Source of the DNA: Sacculina carcini
Lineage: Eukaryota; Arthropoda; Thecostraca; Sacculinidae
DNA length: 64,000 nucleotides
Assembly (NCBI GenBank): GCA_916048095.2
Contig: OU696585.1
Coordinates: forward strand, 4,302,645-4,366,644
Direction: 5' to 3'
This document shows, in pieces, positions 10,661-21,474 of this stretch (position 1 is its first letter; every line of letters begins with the position of its first letter). The position numbers and the translations under genes are program-made. The notes beneath the pieces were generated by a model that made no database searches, was not told the origin of the DNA, and was given only the letters and a program-made list of their open reading frames with translations.

Positions 10661-12420
10661 TACCTAAACGCCACAAAAGAGCTTCCTTAGAGCTAGGTGG
10701 TGTGGCCAGACATGTACAGCGAGTATCGGAGAATTTAAAGTGATAAATGATACCAATACCGCCCCCTGAAGAGCGATTTAGAAACAAAGCTCGAGGAACG
10801 CCTTGGAAAGAATGATGTGAAGGAATGGATGCGGAGAATATTGATGAGTCGGATTCCAGAAGCCAAGTTTCAGTTAGGCAGAGAATTTCAAGGTTATGTG
10901 AAATATGGAGTTCGGATATGTAAGATGATTTATTTCAAGCTGAACGAATGTTTAGTAAAGGTAAGGACAGTGAGAAGGCTTCAGAGATGTACCGCAGTAT
11001 GCCAGAAAGCCTGGAACTTCAGGAGATGAGTGTACAGGATGGTGATTCAGTTGTTTCTGTGCAAGCACGAATCGATTCTCTTACCGTAATAAATGAGGGA
11101 CAAAATTAAGCCAGAGAGGAATGATCGGGGGGGGGGGCGTTCCATGTGAAAACAGTTCACACATTTAACTGTGGTAGAAGAGCGGTTTTTAGTTGCCACT
11201 ACATTTTCCACACGCCAGCGCGTTAGAGCAGCGAGCGGCCGTATGTCCCAGATCTGCATATCGGTTGCATTTCGTTAACCAAAATATGTCGTATACAGCA
11301 CAAACTCGGAGGCCGACAAGCAAACGGTCGTCGAGACGTCGTATAATGTCCCGGGTCCTCGACGTAATTGACAGTACCGCGTGGGCCACATTGTTACGCG
11401 GTTAAGTGACGAAGAGCACATTCAAGTCATCGGTTGGCGTCACTGTCAGCTCCCGGTTTTTGAGACAAATTGATTTGAGAAGAGACTCAGCGGTAGACTC
11501 AGGCGGTACATTTTGCATGGCGATTTTTGGACGTAGTAAAGTACGTGAAGGGGCATGCACTTCCACACCAGCTACCAGTGATCGGACACACTCCACCGCA
11601 CGCTGGGCCTCATCCGCCGTCTTGCATTTCTGGATAATCCCACCATCAGGAGCAGCACGTGAGTTCTTCAATGGGATGGCTGCTAGAGCAGGGACAATAT
11701 TACCAGTGGTCACTTATTCCTTAGAGGTGGACTTTACAACCACAGTATATGACAGCTTGGCAGGTGGCGGTTAAACCGGAAGTCCAGTATCAGCAAATTA
11801 GGAGTTGCTCGCCAGCCTCGCCAAAGATGACTCCACTGCACACAGACAAGATGACATTTCCGAGAGCTTGTCAGTGCCCGAGAGGACTTGACTGGCCTTG
11901 TTGAGACACGAAGAGCACACCCAGTTGATGGCTTTAAGCAGCTGTCTTCGTGCCGCTTAGATTGGCACTGTTAGCGTATTAGTGTTGGCGTTTGTTTGAG
12001 CGGCACTGTCTAATTGATGTCTTGTGTGTATGTGTGCGTGCGCTGTGTGTATGTGCGTGTGTTCACCACTGTAGAAGAGGGTGTATTTGCGTGCGCGTGT
12101 TCATGGGCTGTTACGAGTATTGGGTGTTTATGGAACGGCTTGCTTGGTGGGTGTATGTGTGTGTGTGTGTGTGTGTAAGTGTGTGTGTGTGGAAGTGTAG
12201 CGTGAATGTGAATATGTGTGGCATTGATGGTTGGGATCTCTGGTGGGCCGGAGGTGTTTAGTTCTGTGCTGCTCTTTGGTGTAATAATATAGCGTTGATT
12301 TTTATTTGGTGTTCGTACAGGCACATTTCGTGTGGCTCCAACACTCGCACAGCTTGCAGGCGATATTTTTGTTCGTATCACCCGTAACATTCGATTTGCA
12401 CACACAATGAGTGGTGTGTG
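10660..12420 (-). mobile_element. Second L2/CR1-type LINE: ORF1 and endonuclease start
   Basis: From high to low coordinates: a PHD-like finger N-half at 12316-12420 (HCVCKSN, ACKLCECWSHTKCAC), its C-half at about 11905-11990 (INWVCSSCLNK), the ORF1 body at 11402-11900, knuckle remnants at 11047-11389 (CVNC), then the start of ORF2 endonuclease at about 10665-10990 (WLLESDSSIFSASIPS, SSGGGIGIIYHF). Many stops and frame changes are present. The finger is split by about 310 bp of TG-rich sequence (roughly 12000-12310). The endonuclease stops near 10660, where the neighbouring LINE's 5' region begins, so that copy may have inserted here. Confidence 0.7.
12000..12310 (+). repeat. TG-rich microsatellite block inside LINE ORF1
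   Basis: Imperfect (TG)n runs alternate with TGTATG and GTGCG variants; the purest stretch is at about 12153-12192. It separates the two halves of a PHD-like finger, so it expanded in or inserted into an existing ORF1. Long frames across it are artefacts of the repeat. Confidence 0.7.
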
Positions 12421-13273
12421 TGTGCATTCGCCATAATCACATACAAGGTTAATGACCTGGTTAAGCAGTTTATAATGGGATAATAATTAAACGCACAGGT
12501 GAATGAGTGGATACAACTCCGCAAAACACAACAAGGCACATCAAATACACACGAGAACACCAAATACACACGAGGAGCGCGCACAACCACGCACAACCAA
12601 GGTCACAACTGAACTGGTATAGAACGTGTAGGTCATAGACTGGTTCCAGTGACAGTTTTTAACTAGTTAAATTAATTTTCACTGTAGTTTAATAGTGTGT
12701 ATGCATTTTCTTGAACATGCCAACTAAATAAGGGTACTTATCATTAATCGGTTTTTCTAACGCAAGCTAAATTTGTTATAGCTATTATTTTATCGTTTAT
12801 CGTTTACCTCAGCTTGAGTTTTGAATTTTTTTCTCGTTTATCGTTTATCGCTGGCTGGGAAAAATATAATCGTTTTATCCTTATCGCAATTTAAAAAATT
12901 TATCGCAGAAACCACTGATAACTACTAATATACAATGTGAATACCGATACGTATGCAGAACAACACCCGTCTTGTTTAACTCGTGTAAAACATGGAAAAC
13001 AGCATTTGACAAACACTTTGAGATGAGTGCTCTACCCTTGATCTATAGTTTGTAACGTCAGGTGCTATTAGGCTCGGTGAATTTGTTCAGCAAGCACGAA
13101 TATATTGCTGCAATGGCAGCCACGGTCGATATTACACACATAGTAGTGAAACAAGGCGGAGTGAATACGGTAGATCCCGGCCATTAAGCTCATGTTTGAC
13201 CCAATATTTTCCCCAGTAAGCTTAATGACCAGATGTATTTAATAATCAATATATTCAGTCAGCCAAATTTTTA
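12421..13273. other. No gene; TTTATCG-rich segment
   Basis: I see no conserved protein. Between about 12785 and 12905 the motif TTTATCG recurs at least seven times in AT-rich context, resembling the subterminal repeats of some hAT elements, but no terminal repeats or duplications could be paired. Confidence 0.4.
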
Positions 13274-13677
13274 TCCAAATCGGCCCTTAAGGCCGAATTG
13301 ATGGTAAAAATCATCGTAAGTACTGATTGCAAATTGTCTAAATGTCTGTTTGTACCCTATCTCCTCCTAAACCAATGGACCGATTTTGATGAAACTTGGT
13401 CCCTAGGGATAATATGGATGCACGAAGGTCATAGGCTAAGTTTTGGTGACCTCCGAGGTCTTTTGGAAGGTCATTGAGGTCATTTGTGTCAGTTTGAGGA
13501 CTTTTTTTGTTTTTTTGTCGATGGATTTTTCGTCGCTCCCGTTTTCCGCCAAACGCTGATGCCGTCGATTTTTGTTTTGTCGGCGGCAGCTCGCATCTCG
13601 CATTCAGAACAATCTTCAAAAGAAATCATCGAAGAAGGAAGAACCAAAAGAATTAATAAGAGACAGTCATCTCCCCT

Positions 13678-13905
13678 CGCCGGCCTCATCCCACGGATTC
13701 GGCCTCATCCCGCAGATTCGGTCTCATCCCGCGGATTAGGCCTCATCCCGTGGATTTAGCCCCATCCCGCGGATTCGGCTTCATCCCGATCCCGTGGATT
13801 CGCCCCTCATCCCGCGGATTCGGCCTCACCCGGCGGATTCAACCTCATCCCGTGGATTCGGCTTCATCGGGGATGAGGCCGAATCCGCGGGATGAGGATA
13901 AGGCG
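13678..13905 (+). repeat. GC-rich minisatellite, about 19-bp unit
   Basis: About ten imperfect copies of a unit close to CGGCCTCATCCCGCGGATT are followed by an inverted piece at about 13869-13897 (GGGATGAGGCCGAATCCGCG), giving a strong hairpin potential. It lies immediately before the USP fragment. Confidence 0.8.
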
Positions 13906-14057
13906 GGATCGGGGTGTCCGCAGGCCACTACACCGCCGACTGTTACTCCGAGACAAGCGGGAAGTGGGTCAAGTTCGACGACGTGCACGTGTCCCCCATC
14001 AGCGAGTCAAGCGTGAGGACGAAGAATGCGTACCTCCTCTTCTACGTCAATAAATGA
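13902..14057 (+). pseudogene. C-terminal fragment of ubiquitin-specific protease (C19)
   Basis: After an in-frame stop at 13899-13901, 51 codons run to a TGA at 14055-14057. They contain GHYTADCYS, GKWVKFDD and NAYLLFYV, the C-terminal signature of USP/UBP cysteine proteases. The His of GHYTA is the catalytic His box and the Asp-Asp follows as in USP2- and USP8-like enzymes. The Cys box and the rest of the domain are absent, so it is not a working enzyme. The surviving piece reads cleanly to its stop. Just upstream is a minisatellite; just downstream is the element's shared 3' module. Family assignment is by recognition and is strong; the donor gene is unknown. Confidence 0.8.
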
Positions 14058-14254
14058 TCACTAGCTAGGGGTTGAGCTTGTGTCGGGTTGAGTTTGTGTG
14101 TGAGGTACTAGACAATAAAAGCATTATAACTTATTGCTATGTGTATCTTCTGGTCCCAAATTATTTCATCATTTTGCTTCTTCTTTACCCTCTTATGTAA
14201 TATGTCCATAATGTGTAGTTGGTTTAGGATATTAAGGCCGAATTGGGGGTATGC

Positions 14255-14287
14255 AGCTTTGGATCTGGTTTGTGGCCAGATAAAGCT
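14255..14287 (+). other. 3'-terminal hairpin of second Helitron-like copy
   Basis: AGCTT pairs with AAGCT and TCTGG with CCAGA around a 7-nt loop, six to seven bases before the terminal CTAC. The stems carry compensated and uncompensated differences from the copy at 4138-4170. Confidence 0.55.
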
Positions 14288-14297
14288 ACACGTCTAC

Positions 14298-15690
14298 TGA
14301 ATTTATTCAAAAGTACAAGCTTTATTTTAGTATGAATTTTATCAATATTGATAAGAGAGAAGTATGTGCAATAGTTTTATGAAAAATGTAAAGTTACACG
14401 CAAATGACGGAAGATACTATTTTTCAGCATACTTTATATATAGAAGAAACAGATCAATAGAAGACGACTACCGGATAGAAGTTAAAATGGGTGGGCTTAC
14501 TAGACCGTGCTTCGAGACAGCTAGTATTTCAGGCCTGAAAATTGATAGGGGCTTGATGGCCGGGTGGGATAATAGGCCGGGAGATACGGTATGCACCATC
14601 GGCGTAGATTTGAGTCGAGGCTCGGGGGAGACGACAGCCATCATGCATATGTGTTCAAAGTTGACTAAGTTGGTAAATTGTATGGGACCCTCAACTATTT
14701 CAACCTATTCAATTACAACATACATAACCCAATGAAAAGTGTATTGTGTAATATAATTCCTCACATATTTATAATTTATTGCATTTTTGGTCTATTGTCA
14801 TTTGCCTTCCATGCTGATTTTGATGATAATATACCCAATGAAATGAACTCAGCATAATTCTCGGGCGTATAATTGCATATTCATACCCCTCATACCCCCC
14901 CCCCCCCCAGGATGCACTGTCACACCAGCACCACACCAGGCCTTCTTTGAGACTTATTCCACCACTGATCGACACAACGATTGAAATTTGACAAAAATGA
15001 AATATACACAGCAGAGTAATTACATTTCTTAGAATACATTGAAGCAATACAAATCTAAGCGGATTCTGCTTTGTGAATGTTGCTTGTCATTCTATCTAAA
15101 TTAAATATATTTTCACATACACCGATTCATAATACAATTAATACAATTAATTAATACTGCTACATTATATAATTAAGTGATAATGTACATCATTTTGGTT
15201 TTAATCATATTGTATGCATATCCTTTCGGGTGAAAAATCGTTCCGTCCGTCGTCTGGTTAAATCTTTTCCCTCCGCCAGTGAGTACGGCATGCATAATTA
15301 AGAGCAGCAAATGCATCTCCTATCGACTCAAATATGGGATACTGCGCTGAGATCAATCTGATGAACGCCATAGGCAATGGGTATAGAACTGACAATTTTC
15401 CAGCGTCTTCGATAATACCAAACTCTATTTGGCTATGAAACAATGCACTAATGTATCATCGATTTTTCCATACATTGAATTTCAATTCGAGCCGAAGGTC
15501 ATACTGTCTATAAAAGCTCCAAAATATACAGATCCGACCAGTGACAGAATAATATGGCGACATACACTAACTCTCTGTAAATTCTCCTACACCTAGAGGG
15601 CCTCTAAGGCGCAGCACACATACATGCACGTATACACAAACACGTCCACATACACACACGCAAACACGCACACATACACAATCTCACATA
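14298..15690. other. No recognisable gene
   Basis: Two short frames (14364-14735 plus, 15258-15443 minus) match nothing I recognise. A C-homopolymer lies at about 14895-14908. The rest is AT-rich and shows no terminal repeats. Confidence 0.4.
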
Positions 15691-16164
15691 ATTTATTTTA
15701 TTTAATTTAATTTATTGAAACATTTATATTGGGCAATCTCTGCACAATGTCTAAGATGGGCAGACAGTACAATATTTACAATGCGGCATTGTACAAACGG
15801 ACACATACATGTACAAATATTAACAAGGGCAAACCACACATACATTCAGCGGAAGTGCGGATTTATCATTGTCACTGACAGGTCAGTTCGCATTCTTCGG
15901 CATTTCGGCAAGGTGAAGATGTATGGACTAAAGGATCACACGCAAATATATACAGGTATAAGCGGACAGACATGTCGAAAAACATCGCTGACAGCCACTA
16001 ATCCTTCTTCATTTCAAAACAGGTGCTATTTACACCATGCACGACCAAAACATCACACCAACACACCCATACACACATACATACACACACACACACAAAA
16101 GCATCAAACCAACCCTCTCACATACCCATACACACACACACACACACACCATACAACCAATCTT

Positions 16165-16198
<34 letters not shown>

Positions 16199-16200
16199 TG
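15600..16200. repeat. CA-rich microsatellites and possible LINE 3' end
   Basis: CA-rich tracts occupy about 15615-15682 and 16040-16196. Between them, from about 15690, the minus strand reads TTGCCCAATATAAATG followed by an (AATTA)-like tail, resembling a LINE or SINE 3' end on the minus strand; no coding part could be tied to it. Confidence 0.5.
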
Positions 16201-16204
16201 GCAA

Positions 16205-16275
16205 GTACCAACGCCACCTAAATACTGGCCGTTTCACGAAAGTATGACGTCATCGAGCATTGGCCATTGACTCGT
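16205..16275 (+). repeat. Dispersed repeat with CRE palindrome, copy 1
   Basis: It contains TTTCACGAAAGTATGACGTC, completing TGACGTCA (the CREB/ATF palindrome), then ATTGGCCATTG. An inverted copy lies at 27250-27325. Sequence outside about 100 bp does not match between the two. Confidence 0.5.
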
Positions 16276-16956
16276 ACGGGCGATACGCGTTGCTATTAGA
16301 AATTGTGTGTTAGTGCGGGTGTTTGACTGGCATTCCGGCTCAACTAACTTGAAAAATCATGTAACCAACACAAAAAGCTTCAAATACAATTGCAAATGGA
16401 ATAACTGAATATATTATAAAACCACACGGGCATAAAACAGTCAAAATACAAGCATGCAACCACTATACACGATACAATGTGGAACGTTTTCGCTTCAATT
16501 GTTTCTAATTAATCGTAGATGAATTTCTATCACACCAATTATTGTTCAGAAGGACATTTACAGCGGTGCACACAACTTTTCTGCCATTGAATGTAAATTA
16601 CGATGTTGAGAACAGTAGAAGTAAACAAGCATAACACCGCAATCAATGAGTTTTTCTTGTGCAGGAAACCTATCATCGCGCTGGTTTCAAACAATACACA
16701 CTTTATCATACTTAATATACTTCTGCAAAGTTGAAATCAATTGTAAAATTAACAATTGAATATATTAGTTTCGTAGTTTCGACGTCGTAGTTTCCTCTGC
16801 ACCCCGGAACACAGCACTTCAAAGGCATTTATCCTGAGAATGCATGATAACGAACACAAACAAGAAACCCAGCAAAATCAGACAACAATGGGATACAGGC
16901 AAGTACGAAAGATTAACTAGTTCTGTATCGAGGAAGAAAGAAAGAAGGAAAAATGG

Positions 16957-17014
<58 letters not shown>

Positions 17015-17100
17015 CATGAAGAACATCACAAAAAAACAGTTGCAGAAATGATATTTTCAGGGTGTAAGGAAGAATCCTGTCTCAACCACTGAATAAATAT
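16276..17100. other. No gene; AT microsatellite
   Basis: No coding sequence is evident. An (AT)n run occupies about 16965-17013. Confidence 0.5.
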
Positions 17101-17387
17101 ATAATAATTCTAAATCATGCAACTAGGAACAATTGTGAATTGAAGAAAAGATAAAGTCGTCGTTTCAATTTTTGGACAACCAAAACAAAAGTAGATCATT
17201 ACAGATCAAATTAATAAAAATTGATAACAAAAAATAATACAAATAAGGAGATGATGAGCCGAGGAAATAAACCGAGCCAAGTACACGTGATATTGTCACA
17301 ATTATCTATCAGCATTGTTGCTATCATCTATCATTACCATCAACATTGTCCACATTGTCACCATCAACCAGATCACTGAGTCACTAA

Positions 17388-17823
17388 TCAGTAATTGTCC
17401 ATAATCAGCTTGTTCGTAACTTGTTTGAGTTTACGTTTAGAAGGAGGAACATTCACGAGAGACGGAATATTTTTGGCAACTAACTGATTCCAGCACTTGG
17501 GTGCCTTGATAAATATGCAATGTTCTTCATAATTGTTATTTACTCTTAGCTCCTCAAAATGATGTTTTTCTCTTAGGTTTCTTGTATTGAGTTTCAAAAT
17601 AAAATTGTGAGAAATACATAGGGCAAGTGAATTGGTTAAAAATCTATGCATTAAAACCATACAGTTTGATTTGACGAGATCACGAAATTTTTGTACCTTA
17701 TATTTTTTTTTCAAATTGGGCTTGTATGTGAACCATATGGAGCCATGTCGATAATCCTCATAATTCTCTTTTGCGCAACAATTAAGGGATTGTAATGGGT
17801 AGGATACCCCAATGCCCAATTTA
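17388..17823 (-). mobile_element. 3' end of the LINE at 22311-26200, displaced
   Basis: This encodes the C-terminal region of a LINE ORF2 (AQKRIMRII, KYKVQKFRDLVKSN, HCIFIKAPKCWNQL) up to a stop at 17388-17390. Its upstream edge joins in frame to the ORF2 end at 22316 once the LINE at 17824-22310 is removed, across the conserved segment before the C-terminal domain. The 3' UTR extends down to an unclear point near 17100. Some frame damage is present. Confidence 0.8.
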
Positions 17824-18093
17824 TCATCATCATCATCATTTATTCTGCCTTTCACAATACACAATTTCAGTATACAATACAATACACAAAGGGCAGGGCA
17901 TGGGAATCCGAAAGGATTGTGTAGCCCGCGATCAACATACAAACAAACCGTACAAGAACTATATAACACATAGACAAAGTGTGATATGTGGGTAAACATG
18001 ACACAGAACGTAGATAATTCGAACGTTTTACGCACAAAACATGTGGGTCGTCGGTGCTCCCATTGAGATCAACTATCACGGCATATAAAGGGA

Positions 18094-21009
18094 TCAGTAA
18101 TGTTTCAGGAATTCTGCTTTTATATGCTTCTTGAATGCTGACATCGTGAGAGATTTTTTAAGGAAACATTGCAATCGATTCCAAAGTTTGACACCCTGAT
18201 GAAAGAAGGAAATGTTTCTTGCTCTTGTACGTGTATAGGACAGAGTAAATTTATCCGCATGTCTGTGATTCAGTACAAACTTGCTCTGTATATTCGTAGG
18301 TAATTGGTAATGAAAAGCACTAAACATTTTTGCTAGTGTGTTGAATTTGATTTGGTCACTGAATTTCAAGATGTTGAGTTTTTTTAAGAAATGTTAAGTG
18401 TTGTCATGGTAATGTGTATTGTTTATGAGTCTTATTGCTTTTCTTTGGGCAATTGAAATTGGCTCTAAATTCGATTGGTATGTGTTGCCCCATGCTTCAC
18501 AGCAATACTGCAGATGTGATTTAAAGTATGTGTTGTATAACAGCGTGTTTGTTTTTGTGTCAAATATGTGCCGTGTTTTATTGAGTATGAAGATTATTTT
18601 GCTTAATTGAGATGATACATTGTGTATGTGATGTTTCCAATTTAGTCTGCTATCAATGAAAACACCCAAAAATTTCGCTTGTTCCCTTTTTCCAATAATA
18701 TTGTTTCCCAATTTTATAATCCCCTCGTGCGGATCATCTTGTAAACTGAACGATACATAGCAGGATTTTTTTACGTTTAATGTTAGTTTATTCGTTATGA
18801 GCCATTCATTTATCAGTGCAATTACTGAGTTTATTTTTTTGTATATTTCTACGGAATTTCTGTCTCTAAAAAACAAATTGGTGTCATCTGCAAAAACAAT
18901 CATTTTACATATGTGTGATACGTTGAATATGTCATTTATATACAATAAAAAAAGTGTTGGACCCAATACCGATCCCTGAGGCAGTCCACATTTCAGCGTT
19001 TTTTGCATAGATAGTTCATCTTCTAGGGACACGTACCGACTCGTTTCTGAAAGATACGATGACAACCAGCTATGGGATATGCCACGCAAGCCATAACATT
19101 GTAGTTTTGCTTTGAGAATATCGTGATTTACAGTGTCAAATGCCTTCTTGAGATCGAGCATTACACCAATTATCTTCTCTTTTTTCTCAAAACCATCGGT
19201 GATTTCATTTATCACGTCTAGGATAGCGTGAGACGTACCCACATTTGAGCGAAACCCGTATTGGTTTTCGTTGATAACATGGTTTTTAGCAATAAATTTT
19301 TGTAACCTCTCATTGAATAGTTTTTCAAATATTTTGGAGAATGTATCAAGTATCGATATCGGACGGTAGTTACTTTTATCAGTCCTGTCCCCTGACTTGT
19401 GAACAGGAATTATCTTGGCGGTTTTCATCAGCGTTGGGAACACACCTTGTGCAATGGACAAGTTGAAGAGATATGCCAGCGGTCGGGATAAATGTATTGA
19501 AGATTGTTTGACTAGGTTCATGCTTATGTTGTTGCAATCGGTAGATAGTTGTCCCTTACTGTGATGGATAATATTCAGGATTTCCCATTCGGTTGTAGGA
19601 CCAATGAACATAGTGTCACTTATTGGTTTCACATGTTTCAAGGGGTTCTTAGTCAGCAATGGTAATTTGTCCGACAAATCTGTTCCGACGTTGACAAAGT
19701 AGTCGTTGAGAGAATCAGGTATCAGGTATGGACCTTTATTATTTCCAATCTGATTAATTTTGATATTATTTTGCGGTACCATGTTGATTTCTCTATTAAT
19801 TTTCGCCCATTTCATCTTGGCCGAGACCGATCTTTCCGCATATAACTTGCGATAGTACAGCTGCTTACTTTCATTGACGATCTTAGTCAACGCATTCTTG
19901 TACACAATGTAAGACTCTTTATCAACTGCATTTTTTGTCATGAGAAAGTTTGCGTACATGTGGCGTTTGGTACAGCTCGATATTTTTATGACCTTAGTTA
20001 TCCACGGTTTATGCTGAGCAGTTTTGTTCTTAGCTTCATACATCGGCATATGTTTATTTACTAACTGAAGGTAAAGACTGAGGAAACATTCATATGACAC
20101 ATTTATATCATCACCTTGTATAACGTCCCAGTTTGTTTGCTCCAGTTCATGATTGAGTCGTCGCAGCCTTTTTGTAGAATATCGTCTTTTCAAAAAAGTA
20201 CTTTCTTTTGGTGTAGAATCAGATTCATTCAACAGTGTAAATATCGGGAAGTGGTCAGAAATGTCTTCGCAGATTACGCCACTTGATAGTGAACTGGTCA
20301 CACAATTTGTGAAGATATTATCAATCACAGTGTTTGATTTGGTCGATGCTCTAGTCACTGACCTGATCAGTGGAAGAAACCCATTATTTGTCATTTCGCT
20401 AAAGAAAATTCGAGTTGGTAAGTGGTCGTCAGATTTCAGCAAGTTTATATTGAAATCGCCCATAATCATCCAATTATGGCTGCTCGAATTATCGACTAAT
20501 TTGTTCATTTCATGAGTGAACTTATTGATAGGTGTGCCAGGAGGACGGTAGACACAAGAAATTCTAATTACTTTGCTCTTAACAGAGATATCCACCGTAA
20601 TCACCTCCATCAAATCAGGTATTCCTATACTGAGACAAGGTATGTGTTTGGCTTGATGCATGTTTTTGACAAATACGACCACGCCACCTCCTCTTTTGTT
20701 CTGACGTGTCTGGTGAAACACTTGATATCCCGCCATACGACAAAAATCATTCGAAGTGTCGTTCACCCATGTTTCTGATATGGCAACTACATCGATATTT
20801 ACTTCCAGATCACTCAAGAAGGATGTCAGATGTTCAATGTGCTTATTCAAACTACGTGCATTCAAGTGAAGTGCCATAAATCCCTTCGTGTTTTGGAACT
20901 TGCAGTTAAAGGTGTCAATGTCATATACGTCAAAAGTATTATTTTCCTCATCCAGGTTGTTTGTCTCATCGATGTCAGCATCAGCTGTGTTCACATCAAC
21001 CATTGTCAA
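18094..21009 (-). CDS. LINE ORF2: endonuclease and reverse transcriptase
   Basis: 871 codons are open from Met at 21009 to a TAA at 18394-18396. The same frame then continues to 18094 with the C-terminal domain, so a single stop interrupts a protein of about 970 residues. The APE-type endonuclease spans roughly residues 45-260 (HLNARSL, AISETWV, KRGGGVVVFV, SCVYRPPG, IMGDFNIN, VIDNIFTN, ISDHFPI). RT spans roughly 530-780 (IIPVHKSGDRTDKSNYRPIS, DLKKAFDTVNH, GLPQGSVLGP, IVFADDTNLFF), with the Ala-Asp-Asp catalytic box intact. The enzyme nicks the target and copies element RNA by target-primed reverse transcription. Only the one stop (possibly a recent mutation) prevents a full product. Confidence 0.9.
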
Positions 21010-21049
21010 GATGTTTCACTAGATCCCTCAATGATACACAAGAGCACCC

Positions 21050-21345
21050 ACAACCCACCTAACAATTTACACAGGTATGCATCCACCCCCACACATGTAC
21101 ACACACACTTGACTCAGTCACACATGCCCACATACACACTTCAACTTGAGTGCAAATATATGGTTCACACACACGCACACACGCACACACACAAACAGTA
21201 CCTTTCATACACTTGAACACATAAGGACATGAACATATTTCACACGCACACACACGCACGCATACACAAATTGCTCCTCTTTTACATTCATGCAGACCCA
21301 CTCTCACACACGCACACACACATTCGCACATTGTCACAAGCATAC
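21050..21345. repeat. CA-rich tract between LINE ORF1 and ORF2
   Basis: Imperfect (CA)n with ACACACG variants forms most of this stretch. Long frames on both strands across it are repeat artefacts. It lies inside the LINE, in the inter-ORF spacer. Confidence 0.75.
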
Positions 21346-21474
21346 GCATACCCAAACAGACAGAAATGATCGGCTATAAGGCGATATTTTTCTAATTAAC
21401 GAGTGAATAAGACTAATAGATTGACACAATCGTGTGTTCCATGCAATATACTGCGATGGATACATCAGCTTGGC

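Larger units (their letters stand above)
13274..14297 (+). mobile_element. Helitron-like element, 1.02-kb copy with USP fragment
   Basis: The copy starts TCCAAATCGGCCC, preceded by A, and ends ACGTCTAC, followed by T. Its 3' hairpin is at 14255-14287. It shares both ends with the 4128-6467 copy but lies in the opposite orientation. Order of parts: palindromic start, one 141-bp-type unit (13340-13495), unidentified sequence, a minisatellite (about 13678-13905), the C-terminus of a ubiquitin-specific protease (13902-14057), then a 240-bp 3' module with AATAAA near 14115 that is shared with the other copy. A gene fragment placed against the 3' end fits the gene-capture habit of Helitrons; alternatively, the USP could be an original gene of the autonomous parent. 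Confidence 0.6.

Noticed and set aside
4128-14297. Outer repeats read as terminal inverted repeats of one 10-kb DNA transposon
   Set aside because: The left repeat belongs to a complete 2.34-kb insertion whose both ends lie inside one L2 LINE, and the right repeat to a separate 1.02-kb copy with the same ends. The mirror arrangement is two copies in opposite orientation.
14364-14735. 123-codon plus-strand frame as a host gene
   Set aside because: No recognisable domain and no supporting context; its length is within chance expectation for AT-rich DNA. It may still be an exon.
21059-21355. Cys-rich open frames across CA repeats
   Set aside because: They are frame artefacts of (CA)n/(TG)n and appear on both strands; the same holds for frames at 12010-12405, 16023-16270, 36535-36897, 48845-49138 and 57308-57932.
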